7,999 bases of DNA from NCBI GenBank assembly GCA_050701115.1, contig JBOHER010000442.1:1-7999 (forward strand). Reading direction: 5' to 3'. The stretch comes from JBOHER01 sp050701115 (GTDB lineage Bacteria > Actinomycetota > Actinomycetes > Mycobacteriales > Pseudonocardiaceae). Shown one piece after another: positions 1-6,619 of this stretch. Each line of letters begins with the position of its first letter. Positions within the stretch are counted from its first letter, which is position 1. The position numbers and the translations under genes were made by a program. Under the pieces are notes generated by a model. That model did no database searches. It was not told the DNA's origin and saw nothing but the letters and a program-made list of their open reading frames with translations.

Positions 1-1
1 C

Positions 2-87
2 GGGCGAGTGGCGGAATGGCAGACGCGCACGGTTCAGGTCCGTGTGTCCGAAAGGACGTGAGGGTTCAACTCCCTCCTCGCCCACCA
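2..87 (+). tRNA. tRNA-Leu (anticodon CAG)
   Basis: The acceptor stem pairs GGGCGAG (2-8) with CTCGCCC (77-83), followed by discriminator A84 and an encoded CCA at 85-87. The anticodon stem pairs CACGG (28-32) with CCGTG (40-44) around a seven-base loop whose centre is CAG at 35-37, so it reads CUG leucine codons. A long variable arm (GTCCGAAAGGAC, with a clear stem-loop) marks a class II tRNA, consistent with leucine. The T arm contains GGGTTCAACTCCC. All arms fold without mismatch, so the gene looks functional. Such tRNA genes are common integration sites, and mobile-element debris starts within 250 bases downstream, but I could not find a second copy of the tRNA 3' end in the window. Confidence 0.97.
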
Positions 88-333
88 TGGCTTGTTCACA
101 GAAGTCACATAGAAGAGTTCACATAACCCTGGCGAGCAGGGCGTTTGGCCGTTGCTGACGCAGCGGGATCGTGTGAGTCTCGATGAGATGGCGTCTGAAC
201 CGCTGATTGACGCGAGAACGCCAGTCCAGGAGTTGCCAGATGCCGCAAATGAGCAACGTACGGCGGTCGTGCCCGGGCAGGGGTGGCGGCCTTCAAGGGG
301 CGTGGCGGTGAATGAAGCGGTGCGGCTGGCGGG
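88..333. other. Gene-poor stretch between tRNA-Leu and IS remnant; possible decayed coding fragment
   Basis: No complete gene is visible. On the plus strand the frame through 119-333 reads a short protein-like stretch (RDRVSLDEMASEPLIDA) that faintly resembles the effector-domain wording of LysR-type regulators, but it has no helix-turn-helix and runs on into the antisense of the transposase. I see no terminator hairpin for the tRNA. The left end of the IS should lie in this interval, but I could not recognise a terminal inverted repeat or target duplication by eye. The LysR idea is a weak guess. Confidence 0.3.
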
Positions 334-1425
334 TCAGCCGGGCGGTGCGCCGCTGATGAGTTCGCTCGGTGTGGGGATGCGGCGGGTGGGGCGGGTGCGC
401 TTGGTCTTCGGAGGTGTCGGGGTCGGGTCGGGCTCGTCGAGGAGCGCGGCCCACGGGTCCGGCCGGTAGCGCACGGCGTGCCAGTCACGGAGCTTGACGA
501 TGTTGAACCCCACGATCGCGAACGCGAGCAGGACGTTGGTCTTGACGGTGCCGAAGACGCGGACGAATCCCCGTTCCAGGCGCAGCCGGTGATGTTTGAC
601 TTCGCTGTTAGTCGATTCAATCCCGTTGCGGCGGTGGTAGTCGCGTACCCACGCGCGTTGCTGCCCCAGACGTGTCGTTGACGTTCACGGGGGCACTCTT
701 CGCGTTTGACGGTGACGGTGATGCCGCATGCGCAGGGCTGTCCGGGCACACATCGGGTGGTGAAACGGCGTGCGGGATCCAGCCGCATCGAGGGCGGATA
801 GTTGGGGCAGCGCACCTTTCCTGCGACGGCGGGGCCTGAGAGTCGCTGGTTGCCCCTTTCGTTTCGGGCGCCCAGCGCTGAGAAGGCGTACGGGATCCGC
901 CGGTCGTACTGTTGGCGCCGCTTCGCCTCCGCGTCGGCGGTCATGTTCAGGGGAAACCGGGCAGCTTGCGCAGCCCCGGCGGGAGGGCTTCGGAGTAGAG
1001 GTTGCCGTCGATGAGGGCTACCCCGCTGGGCCCCCGGTGGCTGGACGCGGAAATCAGGTGCATCCCCAGCACGAGATGCGGGACGGGCTCCGGTTTGGCG
1101 GAGCCTTTCCGGGGTACGGCGGGGATCTGCGTGGCGAAGTGCGCTTCGTAGCCGTCGTAGATGTCGCCGGGGCGGTTGTTCTTTCCCGAACGATGCCCGG
1201 CGCGGGCGTTGGGGTCGAGCGTGTTGCGTGGCTTGCCGTCCGGTGCCGTGCGAGGCCATCCGGGCTCGCTGACGGCTCCCTTCGGTGCGACCTCGACGTC
1301 GGGGAGCTGCCGATCGCCATCCAGCTGGATGTTCTTCTTGTTCTTGGCCCACGAGCGATTGCGCGCCCATGCCTCGATGTCGGTGCCGTCGATCGAGACG
1401 CACGGTGCAAGATCGACCGGGGGCT
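334..1425 (-). pseudogene. Degenerate DDE transposase (IS remnant), 5'-truncated, internally deleted, frameshifted
   Basis: Read on the minus strand, the fragment begins near 1425 with a DDE-type first catalytic motif (SIDGTDIEAW) and ends at a TGA at 334-336 after a C-terminal block with the third-acidic motif GIESTNSEVK. The N-terminal part expected of such a transposase is absent. Between VALID and GNLYSEALP (about 1007-1013) the middle of the catalytic domain, where the second Asp should lie, is missing; the join stays in frame. Two frameshifts follow: at 957-958 (PGF|PLNMTAD, one base short in CCGGG) and at 664-667 (HVWG|QQRAWVRD, one base short in a C run). The protein cannot be active. 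Family placement (IS1182- or IS5/IS4-like, as seen in actinomycetes) is from memory of motif wording and uncertain. The right edge, within about 1405-1430, abuts the DUF6571-like gene. The plus-strand open frames here are antisense shadows. Confidence 0.85.
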
Positions 1426-2921
1426 GCCGCGTCACCTGGACCCGAAAGACGTCGCGGAGCTGAACAAGCTGCTCAAGGCGAACTCCGACAACCCGCTGTT
1501 CGCCAAGGAACTGTTGTCCGAGCTGGGCGGCAAGGGAACGGTCGAGGCGCTGGGCAACCTGCGGCGGCTCGAAGAGTTCGCGCGAAGCGAGGACGATCAC
1601 GTCGACTACCACGGCCTGGCAGACGAGATCGGCACGCTGAACCACGAGACGATGAACGTGCTGCGTCGGGGCACCGATCCCGACCAGGGCGGGATCGACC
1701 CGCACGACTCCCGGTGGGTGGACGACTTCCGTGACGCCCACCAGCAACTCGCGAGCACCGATCCCGAGCAAGCGAACAACTCCGCGCTCGGTTCGGTCAT
1801 CGCCCTGGCCCTGGCTCGTGGCGGCTTCTCAGCGGACTTCATTGACGTCGTCGGCGACGACATCGTGGACATGGACAAGGCTGTCAAGTTCACCCAGGAC
1901 GAAATCCAGGCGCGGCGACCCGTCCGAACACCTCCTGGACGCGTTGTCGCGCAACACCGACGCCGCCGAGCAGTTCTACAACCCGAAGACCGATGAGGGC
2001 ACGTCGAACATCGGTCACATGCTCGACCGGGACTGGCGCGAACAGCACGGCCAGGCCCAGGTGTTGGACTCGATCGCCGCCATCACCGATGGCATAGGCT
2101 TTGAATCACCCGGCGCCGGACACGACATCGCGAAAGCCACCATCGATCACGTCGGACGGGTCGCGGACGACCATCAACCGAAGCCGGTCGGGCTGGTGGA
2201 CAACCACGCGCGGGTCGCGATGGCCAATCTCGTGGGCGGCCAGTTGCCCAAGATGAACGGTGCGTTCGGCGGCAACGGCCACTTCGACGGCCATGCTGTG
2301 TCGAGGGTTCTGGCGGATCCTGCTGCGAGCCCAACGGCCTATGCGAACTTGCACAGTCTCGAATTCGCGTACGCCGGAGGGCAGATCGACGGGCACCTCG
2401 ACAACGGCCAGTCGGGCATGTCCGAACACGCCGGACGCGAGATGGGCGGCGTACTCGGCAGTCTCAACCTCGGCCGTGAACACGCACTGGAGAACGCCAC
2501 CGAGAAAGAGAAAGCCGACTACGGGCGAGAGGCCAACAGCGCGAAGCTGGCCGGTGGGTACGTGGTGGGCAAGATCGCCGACCAGATCCCGCTCGTCGGC
2601 GAGGACATCAAGACGCTCAGCACGGGGGCGCTCGACGCGGCGTTGCAGGGATCGAACTCCGCCCTCGACGCCAAACTATCCGACGACGTCGTGAAGATGA
2701 CACGCTTCACCGAGTCGAACATCGTCCCGTTGAAGGCCGACGGCCATCGAGTTGCGTTGGCGGACATGACGCCCGATCAGCGCGAAGCGTTCAAGCACTG
2801 GGTCGACACCGACCCGTCGGCGCAGGCCAAGTTCAGCCAGATCCACGAGCCGGTCAACGACGCCTACGGCCGAGGGCTTGTCCTAGATGAGCAGTACACC
2901 GGCTACCAGAAGCAGGGATAG
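1426..2921 (+). pseudogene. DUF6571-like actinobacterial protein, 5'-truncated and frameshifted
   Basis: From about 1431 the frame reads HLDPKDVAELNKLLKANSDN and continues with alpha-helical, acidic sequence typical of the large actinobacterial DUF6571-type proteins, often encoded near WXG100/ESX-linked or polymorphic-toxin genes; the family has no established biochemical role. The first frame is coherent to about 1909 (FTQDEIQ), then coding resumes in another frame at 1911 (GDPSEHLLDALSRN) and runs to TAG at 2919-2921. That switch equals one extra base, or two lost, within 1907-1916. The C-terminal half holds a glycine/alanine-rich stretch (AGGYVVGKIADQIPLVGEDI) and a late TPDQREAFKHWV motif. 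The N-terminus is replaced by the transposase remnant, so no native start or promoter remains. About 490 residues survive. I assign the family from wording similarity only. The next gene follows after 5 bases and was probably co-transcribed. Confidence 0.65.
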
Positions 2922-2926
2922 CGACG

Positions 2927-3406
2927 GTGAGCGGCAAGACACCGTCCGAGCTGCGGCAGTTGCCGCTGTCCCAGACACCGCTCGGCAAGGCGCTCCGGTC
3001 TCCATGGATGAGGCTCTCGCTAGCGCTGCTGGTGACCGCCGTCGTGGTGGCGTCATGGCCCGTCACCGACAGCGTGGTGGCGCCGCTGCGGCACGGTCGC
3101 ATCGCAACTGCTGTTCAGTACGAACCCACAGGACGCCGCCATGCCTGGCGGAACGCCCGCGTGCGCCGAACTGCTACACACGCAGGCCATTGGGCGCTGG
3201 CCGCCGCGCTGGGTGCGCTGGTGCCGCTCGGACTGGCGGTGGCCTCGGCGCGAACAAGGATCAGGTTCACGCATGTCGTCGCGGCGGTGTTCCTCGGCGT
3301 CGCGGTGTACCTGCTGGTGAGCCCCGCCAGCAGTCACGGCGAGCGATCATCGCCTGGGCACTGTGGTCGCACCGCCGGAGGTAGTCCGCACAACGGAATG
3401 CACTGA
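2927..3406 (+). CDS. Small hypothetical membrane protein, about three transmembrane segments
   Basis: 159 residues from a GTG start five bases after the stop of the DUF6571-like gene; a weak AGGGAT ribosome-binding candidate lies just ahead, so it probably formed the distal gene of that operon. Three hydrophobic stretches are visible: residues about 29-50 (LSLALLVTAVVVASW), 88-107 (HWALAAALGALVPLGLAVAS) and 114-133 (THVVAAVFLGVAVYLLVSP). Between the first two lies a basic cytosolic-looking loop (RRHAWRNARVRR). The last 25 residues are polar and low in complexity. I recognise no domain or active site. With the upstream gene wrecked and its promoter lost, this gene may no longer be expressed. 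The hydrophobic pattern and open length support it as a real gene, but function is unknown. Confidence 0.6.
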   Translation: MSGKTPSELRQLPLSQTPLGKALRSPWMRLSLALLVTAVVVASWPVTDSVVAPLRHGRIATAVQYEPTGRRHAWRNARVRRTATHAGHWALAAALGALVPLGLAVASARTRIRFTHVVAAVFLGVAVYLLVSPASSHGERSSPGHCGRTAGGSPHNGMH

Positions 3407-3407
3407 G

Positions 3408-3432
3408 GTTATCGGATGTGATAACATTCGGT
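3408..3432 (+). promoter_or_regulatory. Leaderless promoter with overlapping inverted-repeat operator for the AbiEii-like/XRE operon
   Basis: A perfect dyad, GTTATC (3408-3413) and GATAAC (3420-3425) separated by six bases, is embedded in a -10-like TAACAT at 3422-3427 (fits TANNNT). The A of the ATG at 3433 lies five bases beyond the -10, the spacing expected if transcription starts on the start codon. No convincing -35 is visible around 3399-3404. The dyad covers the -10, so a bound protein would block transcription; the XRE partner encoded at 4215-4748 is the natural candidate. Sequence facts are direct; regulation is inferred. Confidence 0.55.
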
Positions 3433-4215
3433 ATGGCTGAGTTTGATGAGTTCGCGCATCCTCGGGGAGGTGACCCTCGCAACCCTGGGCGTTTCCGTCG
3501 TCGGCAGAGCGCTGAACAGGAGGGGTCCCTGACCGATGACGTGGGGTTCGAGGATGTTCTCGAATCGGCCGCCAAGCTGCAACGGCTGTTACCAGACGCC
3601 GTACTCGTCGGAGGTTCGGCCGCCGTAGTTCATGCTGGTCACCGGATGTCGATGGACCATGACCACGTTCTCACCGATCTGAACCTGCGCTTCGAAGCAG
3701 TGCTCGACGCAGTGGAGAACGACGACGGATGGGCGACGAACAGGGTGGCTCCGGGAAAGATCATCCTGGGGAATCTGGACGGGATCGAGACCGGCATCCG
3801 GCAGTTGATCCGCAAGCGCCCGTTGGAAACGGAGCGGGTGAGATTGCCGTCCGGAGCTGAGCTGACGGTTCCGACGGTCGACGAGGCTCTGCGAGTTAAG
3901 GCGTTCCTGTCGGTTCGCCGCAACACCGTTCGCGATTACTTGGACTGTGCCGCACTGGCCGATCACGTAGGGATCGATCGGGCCGCGCAGGTTCTCGGGA
4001 AGATTGACGACTACTACGCCGACCAGATCGGAGAAGGTGACGGTGTCGCAACGCAGGTAGCCCGACAGTTCTGCGACCCCAAGCCGAAGGATGCGCGGGT
4101 GATCCGGGAGCTGGACAGATACAAGAATCTGGACCGACGATGGACGAATTGGCAGGAGGTTACTGCGGTGTTGAACGATGTCGCCGTAGAGATGATGGAA
4201 CGGAAGGAGGAGTGA
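3433..4215 (+). CDS. AbiEii/AbiGii-like nucleotidyltransferase, toxin component of a putative toxin-antitoxin pair
   Basis: 260 residues. The core carries the minimal-nucleotidyltransferase signature: LVGGSAAVVHAGHR at residues 58-71 followed by MDHDH, giving the D75-x-D77 metal pair. This matches the hGGTAL...GHR.S.D.D pattern of AbiEii-type toxins, which in studied members modify tRNA or other targets by nucleotide addition. Downstream the domain includes TVPTVDEALRVKAFLSVRRN and RDYLDCAAL, also typical of the family. The start is chosen at ATG 3433 because a TAACAT -10 sits five bases before it; GTG 3418 lies inside the operator. The first 33 residues hold a separate short motif (FAHPRGGDPRNPGRF), after which a strong AGGAGGGG (3518-3525) precedes a possible internal start (CTG 3529 or GTG 3541). 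The stop overlaps the start of the next gene (TGATG). The frame is intact, unlike most neighbours. Toxin activity is inferred from the fold and pairing. Confidence 0.8.
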   Translation: MAEFDEFAHPRGGDPRNPGRFRRRQSAEQEGSLTDDVGFEDVLESAAKLQRLLPDAVLVGGSAAVVHAGHRMSMDHDHVLTDLNLRFEAVLDAVENDDGWATNRVAPGKIILGNLDGIETGIRQLIRKRPLETERVRLPSGAELTVPTVDEALRVKAFLSVRRNTVRDYLDCAALADHVGIDRAAQVLGKIDDYYADQIGEGDGVATQVARQFCDPKPKDARVIRELDRYKNLDRRWTNWQEVTAVLNDVAVEMMERKEE

Positions 4216-4748
4216 TGGCCACGTCTCGACTGTCTTTCCGCAACGTCGATGCAGACCCTTCGGATCCCGTGGAGACTTGGCCCGTCGAGGCGGTCCAAAC
4301 CGCGCTGGAACGAGGAACTCTCGTTGACTGGCGTCGGATGACCCGTGCTGTGCGTGACGATCCGTGGGGCCCGGTGGCCCGCAACATCGAGTACGTCCTG
4401 AGCTACGACCGTCCGTACGGCACCGCCGAACTGTTCGAGAAGACCATCGCAAAGGTCCGCAGGGATGTCGAGCAGGCGGAAAAGACGTCGGTGGCCGCCC
4501 AACTGGCAGCAGAGGTGGCCCGGTCGGAGCTGACCGCCCGCGACTTCGCCGAACGCCTCGGAACCTCCCCGTCTCGAATGTCGACCTACCTCTCCGGAAA
4601 GGTCACTCCGTCGGCTTCGCTGATGGTCCGTGCGCACCGGGTGGCATCGGCAGCCAGGCGTGGCAAGACCACTCCCCGATCGAATAGTGGATCGTTCAGC
4701 CCGCACATCGGCCAGGAGCAAGAGGGGACGCTCCACGGCGGGCCGTAG
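4215..4748 (+). CDS. XRE-type helix-turn-helix protein, probable antitoxin/repressor partner of the AbiEii-like toxin
   Basis: 177 residues. ATG 4215 overlaps the toxin stop by one base and has a near-perfect AAGGAGG at 4204-4210, so translation is coupled and efficient. Residues about 92-145 form an XRE/Cro-like helix-turn-helix: AEVARSELTARDFAERLG, then TSPSRMSTYLSGKVTPSASL as turn and recognition helix. The first 90 residues (VEAVQTALERGTLVDWRRMT, WGPVARNIEYVLSYDRPYGT) form a conserved-looking alpha-helical segment that may contact the toxin. The last 30 residues are polar and probably disordered. The long reading frame that starts earlier, at 4140, lies within the toxin gene and lacks this ribosome-binding site. 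The order toxin-then-regulator differs from classical abiEi-abiEii. It probably binds the dyad at 3408-3425. The antitoxin role is inferred from gene pairing. Confidence 0.75.
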   Translation: MATSRLSFRNVDADPSDPVETWPVEAVQTALERGTLVDWRRMTRAVRDDPWGPVARNIEYVLSYDRPYGTAELFEKTIAKVRRDVEQAEKTSVAAQLAAEVARSELTARDFAERLGTSPSRMSTYLSGKVTPSASLMVRAHRVASAARRGKTTPRSNSGSFSPHIGQEQEGTLHGGP

Positions 4749-4802
4749 CGGGCGGATGGCTGCTGCGTACATTCCAGCTCCCGAGTGCGCATGTGTACTG
4801 GC

Positions 4803-4916
4803 GTGACTACTCAGCAGACAGAGCAGGTCGTCAAGGCCCTGCAAGACACCGTGACCGTGCATGATCTCGCCGACGCACTCGGGGTGAAGTACCACGCGCG
4901 GCAGCAGCGCTGGTGA
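4803..4916 (+). pseudogene. Short fragment of a helix-turn-helix protein N-terminus
   Basis: A 37-residue frame from GTG 4803 reads VTTQQTEQVVKALQD then TVTVHDLADALGVKYHA and stops at TGA 4914-4916. The two halves look like the first helices of a winged-helix or MarR/ArsR-like DNA-binding domain (a helix, then LADALGV as the positioning helix), after which homologous character ends abruptly at ARQQRW. It therefore looks like a gene start whose remainder was removed when the methyltransferase block was joined nearby. No clear ribosome-binding site lies ahead; the interval 4749-4802 contains a TACATT that could be a -10. It could alternatively be a genuine small protein, which I consider less likely. 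Confidence 0.35.
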
Positions 4917-4977
4917 GTGTAGCTGATGTCGACCACGCGGTGCGCCTTCTTGTCGTCATGCCGAATGCGGGTGTTGC

Positions 4978-6120
4978 TCAACTGCCGTTGTTCAGGGGCC
5001 AGCAGTGGTCGCTGTCGGGGTGGTCGAGCCAGACGTACTGCTTGCCGGGAACGTTCAGCGCGGTGACGCCCAGCCGGGAAGCGTCGGGCCGGTCGAGGGC
5101 GTCGAACGCCGCGGAGGCGTGCTCGACGGTGTCCCACAGCCGGTAGGGGCCGTACTGGCGGACCGCCCACCTGCCGCCGGCGTGCGGGGTCAGGTCGACC
5201 TCAGCGCGGGCGGGGCCGCGTTCGGCGACCACCACACCGTGCTCGGCGCCGCCGCCGAGCCGCAGGCCCGGGGCATGCAGCCACAGGAACAACGTCAGCT
5301 CGCGGCGAGCGAGCAGCGCGGCGGGATCCACGGTGGTGGTGCCGTAATGCGGTATTCCAGCCGACGCGGGGCCCGGTCCCTGGTTCGGGCCGTACGGGGT
5401 ATCCACGTGGGCACGCATCGGCATGAACAGCACCGGGTAGGGGTCGATGACGCCGGTGACCTCGTCGGCGGCGGTCTTGTCGAGCACCAGCAGCGGCCCG
5501 GCGCTCTCGGCGTCCAGCGGGGCCACGATCCGGCCGCCGGCGGCGAGCTGGTCGATCCAGGCCGGGGGATTGCGGTGACGGCGCAGGTGGCGATGATCCG
5601 GTCGAATGAGCCGCCTCCAGGCCAGCCCTGCGCGCCGTCTCCGGCCACCAGTCGCGGATGCCGGCCGATCTCGGCGAGGTGCTCGCGGGCGACCTCGACC
5701 AGCGCCGGGTCGAGGTCGACGGAGTAGACAGCGTGGTCGCCGAGGCGATGGGCGAGCAGGGCGGCGTTGTAGCCGGTTCCGGTGCCGATCTCCAGCACCC
5801 GGCGCCCGGGTTCAACGGCGAGCCTGTCCAGCATCACCGCCATGACCGTCGGCTTGCTGGACGACGAGCTGGGAATCTCCCGCCGCCGGCAGGTCGGGTC
5901 TGCGTAGCCAGTGACTCGTCGGCATAGACCGCGTCCAGCCAGCCCGGATCACCCGCCCCCCGCACCACGTCGCCGTCGAGGATCCGCGGCACGAACACAT
6001 GCCGGGCGTCGAGACGAATGCCTCTCGCCACGCCGGGTCAAGCAGGACACCGCCGGCGGCCAGCTCGGCGGCGAGGCCGGATGCCCGGGTTTCCCAGGGG
6101 GCGGTGTCGATGACGTCCAC
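4978..6120 (-). pseudogene. PIMT-like methyltransferase of an ATP-grasp RiPP (graspetide/imiditide) system, three frameshifts
   Basis: On the minus strand, GTG 6120 starts VDVIDTAPWETRASGLAAEL after an AAGGAG spaced 8 bases away, right behind the ATP-grasp stop. The parts read: N-terminal helix region; RHVFVPRILDGD; VYADESLATQTRP; SSSSKPTVMAVML, corresponding to the substrate-binding loop of protein-isoaspartate methyltransferases; the SAM motif LEIGTGTGYNAAL; VYSVDLDPALVEVA; and a C-terminal extension ending DHCWPLNNGS. The reconstructed length, about 380 residues, fits the methyltransferases of ATP-grasp peptide maturase systems. In fuscimiditide biosynthesis such an enzyme methylates an Asp side chain so that it closes to an aspartimide. 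Three frame breaks, each one base short in a G/C run, occur at 6004-6006, 5879-5881 and 5564-5568. No full-length product can be made unless these are sequencing errors. Confidence 0.8.
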
Positions 6121-6125
6121 AGGCT

Positions 6126-6407
6126 CTACTCCTTGGTCAGTGCGTCCGCGATCGCCGCGGCGATCGGCAGACCGCATTCTTCGGCCAGCCAGCCCCATCC
6201 GCCAGTGGCGTTAGCCTCAAGGGCCCACCACGATCCGTCCGGCCGGATGACGAAGTCGAACGCGCTGAACGCCAGTCCGGCGGCGTCCAGGTAGCTCCGA
6301 TACAGGGTGACCTTGCCGAGATCAAGGATGCGCGGGGACAGCTGCAGCGGAAGCGGTCCAGGTTGCGGGACCTTACCGGCTATCCGGCTCCCGGGGGGAT
6401 CACTGAT
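6126..6407 (-). pseudogene. C-terminal fragment of an ATP-grasp RiPP maturase
   Basis: The frame is open from 6407 and ends at TAG 6126-6128, six bases before the methyltransferase GTG. The conserved part reads YRSYLDAAGLAFSAFDFVIR, then PDGSWWALEANATGGWGWLA, the Mg-ATP-binding end of ATP-grasp ligases (E-x-N motif), followed by GLPIAAAIADALTKE. Family members acting on ribosomal peptides link Asp/Glu side chains to Ser/Thr or Lys and are about 300-330 residues long; only about 94 residues of frame remain, and the first 25 may not belong. The N-terminal and central ATP-binding domains are gone, and no start codon or precursor peptide gene is recognisable upstream. Order and near-contact with the methyltransferase match intact actinobacterial clusters. 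The fragment cannot be catalytic. Confidence 0.78.
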
Positions 6408-6594
6408 TCATTGCGCACGGCAGCCTGGCGCGGCGAATCATCAATGAGTTCTTCCAGAAGGCGGTACAGCGACCTCGGTGTGGAAGCCGTCGAGCGGTGG
6501 AACCACGCGTGATACCCGCGCCCTCGTCCGCCGGGGTCAGTTTCGCCGATGACCGGTCGGACACCGGCATTCCGGTGAGCGGATCGCGCTCCAC
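6380..6594 (-). pseudogene. Unrecognised small gene remnant with a frameshift
   Basis: Read on the minus strand from GTG 6594 (GGCGGGGAT ahead could serve as ribosome-binding site), a protein-like stretch DPLTGMPVSDRSSAKLTPAD switches frame at the short C run 6521-6523 and continues as RGYHAWFHRSTASTPRSLYR and LLEELIDDSPRQAAVRNESV, ending at TAG 6380-6382. Restoring one base in that run joins the halves into about 70 residues. The second half has amphipathic helical character and balanced composition that the other frames lack. I do not recognise the family. Its 3' end overlaps the first codons of the open frame assigned to the ATP-grasp fragment, so a deletion joint probably lies within 6380-6407. 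It could be the tail of a longer gene whose start is lost, or a degraded small protein. Confidence 0.4.
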
Positions 6595-6619
6595 ATCCCC
6601 GCCGCGCTTGTTCGCCTGC

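Noticed and set aside
119..469. LysR-type regulator fragment
   Set aside because: Only about 17 residues are suggestive; there is no helix-turn-helix and the frame runs into transposase antisense, so the evidence is too thin for a gene call.
105..1403. A 432-codon minus-strand frame as one intact protein
   Set aside because: Only the middle (from the PLNMTAD region to HVWG) matches transposase sequence; the ends are out-of-frame translations on either side of two frameshifts.
770..1996. A 408-codon plus-strand reading frame spanning the IS remnant and the DUF6571-like start
   Set aside because: Its first half is antisense to the transposase and has arginine/alanine-rich shadow composition; only the part after about 1431 is real coding, and it ends at a frameshift.
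3589..4452. Long minus-strand frames over the AbiEii-like/XRE operon
   Set aside because: They are shadows of two intact plus-strand genes with catalytic motifs, a ribosome-binding site and coupled stop/start.
5005..5727. A 240-codon plus-strand frame with many valines and glycines
   Set aside because: It is the antisense of the methyltransferase, whose SAM motif and conserved C-terminus fix the true strand.
6400..6594. A graspetide precursor peptide in the 64-codon minus-strand frame
   Set aside because: Placement is tempting, but the sequence lacks a recognisable conserved leader or a repetitive Thr/Ser plus Asp/Glu core, and its second half reads better in another frame.
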